Shown here: piece by piece, positions 1 through 7,867 of the stretch | Layout: every line of letters starts with the position of its first letter | Numbering within the stretch: the stretch's first letter is position 1 | NCBI RefSeq assembly: GCF_016107525.1 | Contig: NZ_JABASR010000006.1 | Span: 124,001-188,000, forward strand | Length of the DNA stretch: 64,000 nt | Direction of reading: 5' to 3' | Origin: Psychrobacter aquimaris | Lineage (GTDB): Bacteria > Pseudomonadota > Gammaproteobacteria > Pseudomonadales > Moraxellaceae | Program-made: the position numbers and the translations under genes | The notes under the pieces: model-generated | What the model saw: the letters and a program-made list of their open reading frames with translations, nothing else | Told to the model about the DNA's origin: nothing | Databases searched by the model: none

Positions 1-1
1 T

Positions 2-118
2 ACTGGTCATGGTACGCTTGGTTGGACCCATGCTTGCGGTTCAGCAAAGGCGATCAGTTTATTGATACAAGGTGAGACACCGCCAGTCGATTTTGATTTT
101 GTTGGCTTAGGAACGTAA
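2..118 (+). CDS. dadA: D-amino acid dehydrogenase, C-terminal end (partial)
   Basis: This open frame enters from the left edge and stops at a TAA. The 38 visible residues begin with [20 protein letters not shown], which matches the C-terminal FAD-binding stretch ([12 protein letters not shown]) of DadA, the flavoenzyme that oxidises D-amino acids such as D-alanine to keto acids. The family usually ends about 20-30 residues after this motif, so the end looks natural. Other members of the DAO superfamily share a related motif, so DadA rather than glycine oxidase is likely but not certain. Most of the gene lies outside the window. Confidence 0.75.
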   Translation, partial: TGHGTLGWTHACGSAKAISLLIQGETPPVDFDFVGLGT

Positions 119-131
119 AAATTAGAAACGT

Positions 132-162
132 AAAAAAGGCGCTGATATAAGCACCTTTCTTA
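132..162 (+). terminator. possible intrinsic terminator after dadA
   Basis: A short hairpin (arms AAAGGCGCT and AGCACCTTT, one mismatch) followed by TCTTATTT lies just after the dadA stop. It is weak, and is also in the right place to end the convergent oxidoreductase transcript. Confidence 0.4.
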
Positions 163-194
163 TTTATATTAAAGACTTTTATTCTAGAGTTATT

Positions 195-2407
195 TTATGC
201 AGCGCTCCCTGATTCAATGTCGGAATTAACATTAGAATCAATGGTCTCCAAATCAACCACTTCTGGCGCGATTGCTTGCAGTTGTACCGGTACGCCATTG
301 ACTGCCGCATTGCCACTTAGCTGATCGATTAAGGTATCGTCCGTCAAATCATTGACACTGACGCCAGCATGCGCTTGAGCGATTTTTTGTTTTACTCCTT
401 TACGGCCGTGACCCCAACCATGGGGAATACTCACCACTCTAGGCATCAGCTCATCCGTCACCTCTGCAACAATAACTACACTACCGACGCGCGAGGTAAC
501 TTTTACATTCTGACCATCCTCAATACCATATTCTTTTGCTGTTTCAGGATGTAGCATGAGCGTACAGCGTGGCTTACCTTTTACCAAGCGATAGCTGTTA
601 TGCAGCCACGAATTATTACTGCGTACATGACGACGACCGATCAATAGAATTTGCTTGTCATCATAACCCTGCACCATTTCTTGTACCCGCTCTAAATCTG
701 CTTGATAAAAATCGACATTGAGATGAATTTTTTTGTCTTTATGTTTTAACGCTTCTGGCAACATCCTTTTGAGAGCACCTAAATCAATACCATGCGGACT
801 TTTCTTCAGTTGCTTTAGATTTAGCCCCTTATAAGGCCCACGCTTTAGACCCTGATCGAGCACAAATTTCGGTCCCAAAACTTTTACTAGCAAACGTTCA
901 GCTTTGGTTGCAAGTGCGGCTTTTTTATCCAAGCGTTTCGCCAGCTCTAAGTAGATTTGCCAGTCATGCTTGGCACTTCTTTTCTTAGTAAACAATGCCT
1001 TTGAATATTTGGCGACGTTATGGACGGCAAAATTGTTAAAGGTGACGTCATAATGATCGCGCTCTAGTGGCGATACGGGTGGCAAAATGATATGAGCATG
1101 ACGGCTGGTTTCTGTGACAAAGTAATCAATAGCGACCATAAAGTCTAAGTTGGCAAAAGCGGTATCTAACTTTTCACCATTCGGTGTACTGAGTACAGGA
1201 TTGCCCGCGACAGTCATAAATCCTTTTAACTGTCCCGACCCTTCTACCAACATCTCATCCGCCATTGCCACGACGGGATAATCGCCATTAAAATCAGGCA
1301 AGTTACTCACGCGACTATGGCGCTTACCTAAATAACCTGGGCCTGAGTTATTGACCACATCGACCGCAGGATTGGGGAACATCAGACCACCCACTTCATC
1401 CAAGCGACCTGTGACAATATTAATCAGCATAATCAGATATTGACTCAGTAAGCCAAACTCTTGCACTGATACGCCCATGCGGCCGTAACAGACCGAGCTT
1501 TCGGCTTCACAAAACTCTTTGACCAGTCGTCTGATCTCATTTGCGGTAATGCCAGTAATATCAGCAACGGACTCGGCGCTATAATCTTTAGCAAAGTCTG
1601 CAATGCTTGCAATCTCTGGCGCGAGCGCCGCCGCTCGATTATTGTTAGCGCATGCCTTGTCCGCATACCCTTGGAGATAAATTTCATTAAGCATGGCAAG
1701 CAAGAGCAAAACATCAGTCGCTGGACGAATAAAGTGATGCTCACTAGCAATGTCGGCGGTTTCGGTGCGCCTTGGATCAATCACCACCACTTTACCATCA
1801 CGTGCTTTGATGTCTTTTAGTTTTTGACGCATATTTGGCGCGGTCATAATACTGCCATTAGATGCCAGCGGATTGCCACCAATGATAAGCATATATTGGG
1901 TACGATTGACGTCAGGTACAGGGATGCGCAGCATATGCCCGAACAGATGCATGCTCACAATATGGTGCGGTAACTGGTCGATGGACGTCGCAGAAAAGCG
2001 ACTGCGCGTTTTGATACTAGTTAATAGATGCTTAATGGTTAACATGCCGCCCAGATTATGGACATTAGGATTGCCTAGATAAATACCGAAGGCATTTTGA
2101 CCGTGTTTTTCTGTACCGACTGAATACCGGCTGCCACCTTATCCAACGCATCAGCCCAGCTAATCTCTTTCCAACCGTTAGCCGTTCTCTCAACGGGATG
2201 ACGCAGGCGATCACTGTCTTCATGCAAGTCTTGCAAGGCGGTCGCTTTTGGACAAATATAACCTTTAGAAAATGGATCGTCTTTATCGCCTTTAATCGAT
2301 AATACCTTTTTACCATCGTGCTTGATGACAATACCGCACATCGCTTCACATAAGTTACAGGTTCTAAAATGTGTTTGTTCATCCGTGTGACTCTTTTCAC
2401 TACTCAT
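195..2407 (-). pseudogene. molybdopterin oxidoreductase, split by a single-base frameshift
   Basis: Two adjacent frames together form one DMSO-reductase-family molybdoenzyme of about 737 residues. The N-terminal part (2407 down to about 2106) starts with a good ribosome site (GGGAG, 8 bases before ATG) and carries a [4Fe-4S] site of the form C17-x2-C20-x3-C24-x27-C52. It then runs off frame at an A5 run on the coding strand (2106-2110). If the run held six A, the frame would continue through HGQNAFGIYLGNPNVHNLGG into the long downstream frame (195-2045), which has the molybdopterin and C-terminal dinucleotide-binding domains. There is no Tat signal, so the enzyme would be cytoplasmic. The substrate is unknown; the class includes formate dehydrogenase-like and nitrate reductase-like proteins, and no accessory genes lie nearby. 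Either a real inactivating mutation or a homopolymer sequencing error would explain the break. Confidence 0.8.
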
Positions 2408-2534
2408 GGCGGCGCTCCCTGTTATTTTTTATTATAGCTTCCACTATATAAATTCCGTTTTATGAAGTTAATAAACTGACTCATCTTAAAAATCTTGAGA
2501 ATTAGCCAAAGTGCAACATTGATAAGCTGAATAA

Positions 2535-3227
2535 CTAGCCATTTATTCTAAGCCTGTCTTTGGTGAAAAAAGGACTAAAGACTCCATCAAAGTTTTTGCA
2601 CAACATCTCAATGGCTTGCTGCCGTGAATAACGCTGTTGATGACAGCCCAATATCAATTCATGTACTTGGGCGGCAGCGATATCGACACAGAGATGAACG
2701 TCAGATTCCTCAAAAGAGCACTTAGCTGACTGTAATCCTTGCATAAATATCTTGCTCCACTCCTCTCTTATCTCTGTGATTAGACCTCCCAAGCCTTTGC
2801 ATTCTATTTTTGAATCAAAGCGCAGACTGTCTTCGATTAGACGTTGAAATAAAGTGATGTTTTGAAAGGCGGCATCAAAAATCAATGTTAGGCATTCCTG
2901 ACAACGCTCATTGAAATCCTCTTTAGACAGCGTTGGATAGTCTTCAAGCATATCTACCCACGCCATGCGCATCGGCGATAAATAGTTGTCTTTAAGCTGC
3001 TTGCTTAACACCTGCTGCAACGCATCTAAACTATCAAAATGATTATAAAAACTTGGCTGAGCAATACCTGCACCTTTCGCGATTTTATTCATACTCATAC
3101 CACAAGTGCCCTCTACGCTATACAGCTGCAAGGCACTTTTCAGTAAGGCATGACGCGTTTTTGCCTTTGCCAGCTCGCGATTTGTTTCCGATTTTGTAGC
3201 ACTTACACTATCAAGTACATTCACCAT
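2535..3227 (-). CDS. TetR/AcrR family transcriptional regulator
   Basis: A cytoplasmic DNA-binding repressor of about 230 residues. The N-terminal helix-turn-helix is seen as GMSMNKIAKGAGIAQPSFYN followed by HFDSLDALQQVL, the classic TetR pattern; the remaining two thirds is a helical ligand-binding and dimer domain with no recognised ligand. The frame extends 10 codons further upstream to a TTG, but the ATG at 3227 with GGGGCAG upstream is a better start. It lies on the same strand directly upstream of the frameshifted molybdopterin oxidoreductase (128-base gap), so it may regulate that gene or itself; this is inference from position. Confidence 0.85.
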   Translation of the reverse strand: MVNVLDSVSATKSETNRELAKAKTRHALLKSALQLYSVEGTCGMSMNKIAKGAGIAQPSFYNHFDSLDALQQVLSKQLKDNYLSPMRMAWVDMLEDYPTLSKEDFNERCQECLTLIFDAAFQNITLFQRLIEDSLRFDSKIECKGLGGLITEIREEWSKIFMQGLQSAKCSFEESDVHLCVDIAAAQVHELILGCHQQRYSRQQAIEMLCKNFDGVFSPFFTKDRLRING

Positions 3228-3738
3228 CAATCTGCCCCAGCTTGATCTACAAGACAATTATTATTTCAGCTATAAGGCTATAGCCATTTAAACAAGAAGT
3301 CTATCACTAAATATTTGACCCTACTCATTCTTAATGATTCGTTTTAACACTCACATTAAAGCAAGCATAAAAAAATAGCCGTCATATCTATGATGACAGC
3401 TATTTTTTTGCTTTTATTATTCCTAGATTTAAAGCGTTTTGCGACGTCATTTTTTATAAATTATCGCTAGACTTGTTGATTGTCGTTACGTATGTCACTG
3501 ATAAAGCACTCTATTTATTACACAAATAGCCAATGCATAACATAGTTGTGTAGATATCCATAATGGAGCAACACTCTCAACATTGCATATACAGACATGG
3601 CAATGGTGAGCGCTTATATTAGATATCACCAGTCAGCCGATCAACATCTATTGACGGCATCTGAGTAGAAGCTCGACTAAAGACAGATGGAATAATTGTC
3701 TCAATAACTAACTTTATAATAAAAGAAGGAAAATAAGA
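3228..3738. other. intergenic region between tetR and csbD
   Basis: This 510-base divergent region holds the promoters of both genes and one strong hairpin-T structure near its left side (3371-3409) that belongs to neither gene. No further open frame with a credible start was seen. Confidence 0.6.
3371..3409. terminator. orphan bidirectional terminator-like hairpin
   Basis: The arms AAAAATAGCCGTCAT and ATGACAGCTATTTTT pair with one G-T wobble, with a five-base loop and T runs on both strands. It sits between two divergently transcribed genes, where no gene needs a terminator, so it could end a small RNA. Confidence 0.65.
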
Positions 3739-3942
3739 ATGAACGAACATACTCTAAAAGGTGAATGGAACCAAATAAAAGGCTCAGTAAAACAAAAATG
3801 GGCTGAGCTTACTGATGATGATTTATTACATGTCAAAGGTAGCCGTGATAAATTGGTTGGTAAAGTCCAAGAACGTTATGGTCATAGCAAAGATGCTGCT
3901 GAACGTGAAGTAGATGCATGGCGTCATGAACATAAGTACTAA
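3739..3942 (+). CDS. CsbD family stress protein
   Basis: A 67-residue hydrophilic protein of the CsbD/YjbJ family, whose members are abundant and induced by general stress in many bacteria although their biochemical role is unknown. The family signature is clear: an N-terminal GEWNQIKGSVKQKWAELTDD segment, then KLVGKVQERYG and a C-terminal EVDAWRHEH. Length is typical. The ATG has an AAGGA ribosome site 10 bases upstream. It is monocistronic, followed at once by a strong intrinsic terminator. Confidence 0.92.
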   Translation: MNEHTLKGEWNQIKGSVKQKWAELTDDDLLHVKGSRDKLVGKVQERYGHSKDAAEREVDAWRHEHKY

Positions 3943-3963
3943 GTTATTTTAATTCTGAAAAGC

Positions 3964-3996
3964 AAAAAACCGTATATTTTTTATACGGTTTTTTTA
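3964..3996 (+). terminator. intrinsic terminator of csbD
   Basis: The hairpin ACCGTATA/TATACGGT with a T-rich loop is followed by seven T, 20 bases after the csbD stop. Confidence 0.85.
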
Positions 3997-4061
3997 TTGC
4001 CAGCCCTTAAAACAAATAGCGATTACTTTATTGATTGGGCATTTTTCAAAGTCCAGACACG

Positions 4062-4099
4062 ATAAAACCGCATAGCAATCAACTGTTATGCGGTTTTAT
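4062..4099. terminator. second terminator-like hairpin
   Basis: The arms ATAAAACCGCATAGCA and TGTTATGCGGTTTTAT pair almost fully. It lies about 65 bases after the csbD terminator and far from the next gene, so it is either a back-up terminator or the end of an unannotated small RNA. Confidence 0.6.
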
Positions 4100-4390
4100 T
4101 GTTAACCATCCATGTTACCTATCACGACTGTTTCTCATGCATCCTTGCATAATATTCAGCATATTGTGATACTGGGCATCCTGCCCTTTTTACTACAACT
4201 ACCAGTATTAACTACTGATAGCAGCAAAGGGTATGTGTCCTTACTCCACTTATCATTATCATCCTGATGCTAATAAGTGAATCATTATCCTTAATGCGGT
4301 TCACTCAATCCTTGAGTCACATTCCTTAATGCCGTATGACTATAATGCCTAATTCCTAACCTGATGTTAAGTCGCGTGAGCGTCATTACG

Positions 4391-4408
4391 TGTAAGCATA
4401 TGCTTACA
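4391..4408. promoter_or_regulatory. perfect 18-base palindrome, possible operator
   Basis: TGTAAGCATATGCTTACA is a perfect inverted repeat with no loop, 245 bases before the first lipoprotein gene. It resembles a dimeric repressor site, but no regulator can be assigned. Confidence 0.35.
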
Positions 4409-4652
4409 TTGCCCGCATTTTTGACAATGATTACAACTTATTAACGCAAAAGACACTTACCATCAAGTTTTGTCCCTTATCATAGATAATGTAAGAAAAT
4501 ATTTCAAAGCGCATAATGGTAATGTATACAGTGTTAGTAAGCACGCGTTTCTTATGAAGATGAATAATCTACAGAGTCAGAGTGTGTAGGTGCTTGGCTA
4601 TCACCAGCAATGATGCGACGGGCAATCTAAAAATATTATAGGATATTGGATC

Positions 4653-5330
4653 ATGAAAACCCTAGAGCCTTTCTCATTTAAGACCGTTATATCTGCTGGT
4701 CTTGCGGTTGCATTATTGGGTACTACAGTTGGGTGTGCCGTCGTCGGTTCAGGTTATGACAATTACCCAATATATGGTGGTAATGATGATTATGGTAATG
4801 ATGATTATGGTAACGCTGATTACAACCGCATCAGTCAAAAGCTACGCACTGATCTACGCCGTAAAGGCTATCAGGTTATGGATATTAAATCTGATAACTA
4901 CCGCGGCAATCGCGCAATGACCGCTTATGCCAAAAAGAACAACCAAGCTTACGAGCTGAAATATACTTATCCCGATCTAAAACTTATTAGCTCAAATAAA
5001 AAAGCTTGGTCTAATGTTTGGCAAGATAATAAGTATGAAAAAGACCATTATAAGAAAGATGAATATAAAAATAGTGACAAATATAAGAATAATAAGCGCT
5101 ACAAGAATGATGATGTCGAAGATAGTATTAAAAGAGAGTCGCGTTATCCAGCAATCAAGCAACGTGCAATCAATAAAATACAAGGCATGGGCTATCGGGT
5201 TAAAGATATTGAGCTGGAAGAAAAGAACGGGCGCGGTGTGTTTGAGATCGAGGCCAAGCGCGGGTCGCAGGAGTATGAAATACGACTTGGCTATCCAAAC
5301 TTAAATGTGATTAAGGTTGAGAAAGACTGA
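4653..5330 (+). CDS. lipoprotein with two PepSY-like repeats
   Basis: A 225-residue predicted lipoprotein. The signal peptide (residues 1-28) ends in a TTVGC lipobox, so the mature protein should be lipid-anchored in the envelope. After a Tyr/Asn/Gly/Asp-rich linker come two copies of a 60-residue alpha/beta unit: one around residues 58-115 (RKGYQVMDIK...YELKYTYPDLKLI) and one at 163-225 (MGYRVKDIELE...YEIRLGYPNLNVIKVEKD). A Lys/Tyr/Asn-rich stretch separates them. The units resemble PepSY/YpeB-type modules, which in other proteins inhibit proteases or act in the periplasm; that match is by eye only. It is the first of three tandem lipoprotein genes, and its second unit is closely related to the single unit of the third gene. 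Confidence 0.7.
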   Translation: MKTLEPFSFKTVISAGLAVALLGTTVGCAVVGSGYDNYPIYGGNDDYGNDDYGNADYNRISQKLRTDLRRKGYQVMDIKSDNYRGNRAMTAYAKKNNQAYELKYTYPDLKLISSNKKAWSNVWQDNKYEKDHYKKDEYKNSDKYKNNKRYKNDDVEDSIKRESRYPAIKQRAINKIQGMGYRVKDIELEEKNGRGVFEIEAKRGSQEYEIRLGYPNLNVIKVEKD

Positions 5331-5376
5331 TTTCATTGGCTATCTCCTGCTAACAGTCATTTACACAGCATCAAGC

Positions 5377-5418
5377 TAAGTCTTTGGCGTCATTATTGAA
5401 TTGATGCCTTTGGCACGA
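5377..5418 (+). repeat. duplicated intergenic segment, copy 1
   Basis: A block starting TAAGTCTTTGGCGTC and ending GATGCCTTTGGCACGA is repeated with about three-quarters identity at 6061-6102. Each copy precedes a lipoprotein gene and holds a small GGC-TC/GATGCC hairpin followed by TTT. The duplication suggests that the lipoprotein genes multiplied as units including flanking DNA. Confidence 0.55.
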
Positions 5419-5531
5419 TGCTCCCGCCTTAGATGGATTTATTATTTTTTTGGATACACCACTATTCTATATGCTGCATTCTTAACAACAATAGTCACCA
5501 AAGTATTATTAAGATAATAGGATTACTTATT

Positions 5532-5870
5532 ATGAAAATATCAGCCTTTTCAGCTTTAAAAAGTGTTTTTTCTGTGGGTGTGGTGGTTGCCTTATTAGGC
5601 GCCACCGTTAGTTGTACCACTGTAACGCCCAGATATGACAATCATAAAGGCTATTATCCAAATGGTCATCAGGGTAACGGGAAGTATGAGAATAATGGGC
5701 GTTACAATAATGGCAGCTATAAAACAAATAACGGGCGCTATGATAATAAAAAAGATCAGCATAAAAATAAGAATAAGCATTATAAAAATAAAAAAAGTCA
5801 GCATAAAAAGAATAACGGCCGCTACAACAATGATGGTCACTATCAAAACAGCCATTACCGTTATAAGTAA
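5532..5870 (+). CDS. small low-complexity lipoprotein
   Basis: A 112-residue predicted lipoprotein. Residues 1-29 form a signal peptide (MKISAFSALKSVFSVGVVVA...) ending in the lipobox ATVSC. The mature part is almost entirely Asn, Lys, Tyr, Gly and His in a loose NNGRYNN / KNKNKHYKNKK pattern with no predicted fold. The frame extends upstream to 5433, but the ATG at 5532 is the one that gives a proper signal peptide. Its signal peptide (VVALLGATVSC) is closely like that of the preceding gene (AVALLGTTVGC), so it is probably a degenerated paralogue that lost the folded units. Function unknown. Confidence 0.65.
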   Translation: MKISAFSALKSVFSVGVVVALLGATVSCTTVTPRYDNHKGYYPNGHQGNGKYENNGRYNNGSYKTNNGRYDNKKDQHKNKNKHYKNKKSQHKKNNGRYNNDGHYQNSHYRYK

Positions 5871-6208
5871 ATTGACAGTATTGAAGAACTCATAAAAATA
5901 CGGGTGTAGTCTATCGGCTACACGTTTAGAGAGTAGCTATGCATGTCACTTCTACTAGCAGCATACAGCTTTTAATTATCTTAGAATTGATGAAAATTGC
6001 TCGTACTTAATACTTACTTGTACCTAATAATTGCTTAAATTTCCTTTGAGTACGTACCACTAAGTTTTTTGGCATCGTTGACTACTTGATGCCTTTGGTC
6101 AAATAAGCCAGCCCTTGGTTTATTTGACCATTTTTTATAGCATGACTTTTTATAGCAAGATTTAGTATGGCATAGTTGCCGATGCCGTTAACATCATAAG
6201 AGGATATT
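5871..6208. other. intergenic region between lipoprotein genes
   Basis: This 338-base gap holds the second copy of the duplicated segment (6061-6102) and an AGAGG ribosome site just before the next gene. No open frame was seen. Confidence 0.5.
6061..6102 (+). repeat. duplicated intergenic segment, copy 2
   Basis: This is the partner of the block at 5377-5418; it starts TAAGTTTTTTGGCATCG and ends GATGCCTTTGGTCAAA. Confidence 0.55.
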
Positions 6209-6580
6209 ATGAAAAAACATCATTTATTAAAAACCACCGCTGCAACCGGTCTCATTACAGCGCTACTGACCATAACGACTGGCTGTGTCACCGCACCGGG
6301 GTATAATGCATACGGCGACCTTTATGAGGACATTTATAAAGACAGTAAGGTCTACAAAAAGCATAAGAAGACTATCAACTCTATTGATAAAGAGCTTTAT
6401 CAGCCTGCTATTGAGCAAAGAGCCGCTAATAAAGTCAGCAATATGGGTTATCAGGTCAAAGACGTCAAATACAAAAAAGGTGACAGTAAAATAAAAGTAA
6501 AAGCCCGTCGCGGCGGTGAAGATTACAAAATCGAGCTTGGCTATCCGAGCTATAACGTGATTAAAATTAAAAAAGACTGA
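6209..6580 (+). CDS. lipoprotein with one PepSY-like unit
   Basis: A 123-residue predicted lipoprotein with a signal peptide (residues 1-26) ending in ITTGC. After a short Tyr/Lys-rich linker, residues 65-123 form one alpha/beta unit (YQPAIEQRAANKVSNMGYQV... then YKIELGYPSYNVIKIKKD). This is plainly paralogous to the C-terminal unit of the lipoprotein at 4653-5330: both read GY-V-KD, RRG or KRG, YEI/YKI-LGYP-NVIK. An AGAGGATATT ribosome site precedes the ATG. The role is unknown; envelope location is inferred from the lipobox. Confidence 0.7.
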   Translation: MKKHHLLKTTAATGLITALLTITTGCVTAPGYNAYGDLYEDIYKDSKVYKKHKKTINSIDKELYQPAIEQRAANKVSNMGYQVKDVKYKKGDSKIKVKARRGGEDYKIELGYPSYNVIKIKKD

Positions 6581-6589
6581 TAGCTTGGC

Positions 6590-6901
6590 CTAAAAGGTTA
6601 GCAGCTCAATCACATCATAGGCAGGCGTTTCATAAGGATGCGCCTGCTTTAACGCCTCGATAACTTGCTTAATATCAGCATCAGCCACCACCATTTCTAC
6701 CCGCCATTCCTCAACGGTTTCAAGTTTATCATGCGCTCCAATATTTGGGTTACTGCCTACCAGTGGCATAAACTGCCCTGTTCCCTGCACTTGCCAACAA
6801 CACTGTTCATAATTGCCAAGCGTCCCAGCGCCCGCTGCAAATAAAGCTAACTTTACTGGCTCTAACGCTGCATTTGGAATAAAAACGGTAAGTTTATACA
6901 T
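6590..6901 (-). CDS. YqfO/NIF3 C-terminal-domain-like protein
   Basis: A 103-residue protein that matches the ferredoxin-like (CutA-like) insert of NIF3/YqfO proteins without the metal-binding NIF3 body. It opens with YKLTVFIPNAALEPVKLALFAAGAGTLGNYEQC and ends with HPYETPAYDVIEL, the two hallmarks of this stand-alone family. Such proteins are widespread in gammaproteobacteria but have no settled function. It begins 24 bases after the stop of the DNA glycosylase gene on the same strand, so the two are probably co-transcribed. Confidence 0.85.
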   Translation of the reverse strand: MYKLTVFIPNAALEPVKLALFAAGAGTLGNYEQCCWQVQGTGQFMPLVGSNPNIGAHDKLETVEEWRVEMVVADADIKQVIEALKQAHPYETPAYDVIELLTF

Positions 6902-6925
6902 AACGTGTCCTTTTTTTGGTTGTCT

Positions 6926-7573
6926 TTACTTCTTAGATAGCGACGGATGATCTGTCCACACATAACGCAATAACCACTCTTTTGCCTCGCCTGCGTAATC
7001 AATACCAATACGCGGACGCAGCGATACTGGTGGCTTGCAATCATCCTCTTCTACCCAAACGGCAGACACTGGATGAATAGATTTGCCATACAAGTCACGC
7101 TCGATTTGTAAACGCTTGGTCAGCTTACCAGGACCAGCAAACTGCTTAGGATGAATAAGTTGTTGGTCTAAGCTCAGCAATTGCTCCTCTCGCAGGCGAT
7201 CACTACCCTCTGCCAAAAACCCAGCACGTATCAGTACCGACTCAGGCGAGTCTATAGAACCACTGATTAAATTGAGCATATGATGGACACCATAAGTCAA
7301 ATACACATAAAAAATGCCACCTTGCTCATACATGATTTCAGTGCGCGGCGTTCGGCTACCAGCATGTGAATGACAGGCAGGATCGCCCTCACCGATATAA
7401 GCTTCAGTCTCAGAGATGCGCATGCGTAGCGTTTTTTGCACACCATCACTGTCTGTAAGCTGACGGCACAATACCTTACCAACCAAGTCAGCAGCCACTA
7501 CACAAGTAGGACGAGTAAACCATGATGGCTCTAAAATAGTAGGCTGCGTCGTGGAAGTTTCAGGCGTTGACAT
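6926..7573 (-). CDS. DNA-3-methyladenine glycosylase (AAG/MPG type)
   Basis: A 215-residue base-excision-repair enzyme that flips out and removes alkylated purines such as 3-methyladenine and hypoxanthine. The family signatures are present: the N-terminal W-TRPTCVVAADLVGKVLCR, the catalytic loop ISETEAYIGEGDPACHSHAG (the Glu of ETEAY activates water), and YVYLTYGVHHMLN, which includes the intercalating and base-pocket residues, with PGKLTKRLQI further on. Length is as expected. It is first in a two-gene unit with the NIF3-like gene. Confidence 0.93.
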   Translation of the reverse strand: MSTPETSTTQPTILEPSWFTRPTCVVAADLVGKVLCRQLTDSDGVQKTLRMRISETEAYIGEGDPACHSHAGSRTPRTEIMYEQGGIFYVYLTYGVHHMLNLISGSIDSPESVLIRAGFLAEGSDRLREEQLLSLDQQLIHPKQFAGPGKLTKRLQIERDLYGKSIHPVSAVWVEEDDCKPPVSLRPRIGIDYAGEAKEWLLRYVWTDHPSLSKK

Positions 7574-7610
7574 TAGTAATGACCTTTTATACTTTTTATA
7601 TTATTGAATA

Positions 7611-7680
7611 ATTAGGGCATGTGTAACATTTGACCATGGCACTGACAGTGCCGATTTGTGACTGTTCCACATACCCTAAT
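7611..7680. repeat. 70-base imperfect palindrome (MITE-like or RNA hairpin)
   Basis: The outer arms ATTAGGGCATGTG and CACATACCCTAAT pair with one mismatch and an inner GGCACT-GAC-AGTGCC hairpin sits at the centre. There is no T run, so it does not look like a terminator. It lies just upstream of the glycosylase gene. It may be a miniature inverted-repeat element or a regulatory hairpin. Confidence 0.45.
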
Positions 7681-7867
7681 AAGTTAGCATAAAAATAAAG
7701 CAAGATATGGCGCACAGTGTTTAAGGAATGTTCAAATAAACCTTGCAAGGTCGGTATAGCATTAAAAAAGATGATTTCTGCTGAATGAATAAGCATAAAA
7801 AAGGAAGAATGAGGTAACATTGGAATGAGGAATGAAACGTAAACTTAGACAAAAAGGAAGTCAAAAA

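Larger units (their letters stand above)
3943..4652. other. long intergenic region before the lipoprotein cluster
   Basis: This 710-base region has two intrinsic terminators near its left end (3964-3996 and 4062-4099) and a perfect 18-base palindrome at 4391-4408. A ribosome site (AGGATATTGGATC) precedes the first lipoprotein gene. No credible coding frame was seen. Confidence 0.6.

Noticed and set aside
2101..2115. Programmed frameshift in the molybdopterin oxidoreductase
   Set aside because: An A5 run alone is not a slippery heptamer and there is no recognised stem-loop or Shine-Dalgarno-like stimulator; mutation or read error is simpler.
2065..2400. Alternative minus-strand frame overlapping the N-terminal part of the molybdopterin oxidoreductase
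   Set aside because: It is a shadow of the real frame; the [4Fe-4S] cysteines and ribosome site belong to the other frame.
5595..5855. Minus-strand hydrophobic frame opposite the middle lipoprotein gene
   Set aside because: Its Ile/Met/Val-rich reading is the antisense of an Asn/Lys/Tyr-rich coding sequence.
7596..7820. Minus-strand 74-codon frame upstream of the AtoE gene
   Set aside because: It overlaps the 70-base palindrome, has no ribosome site and no recognisable domain; its composition does not look like a coding frame.
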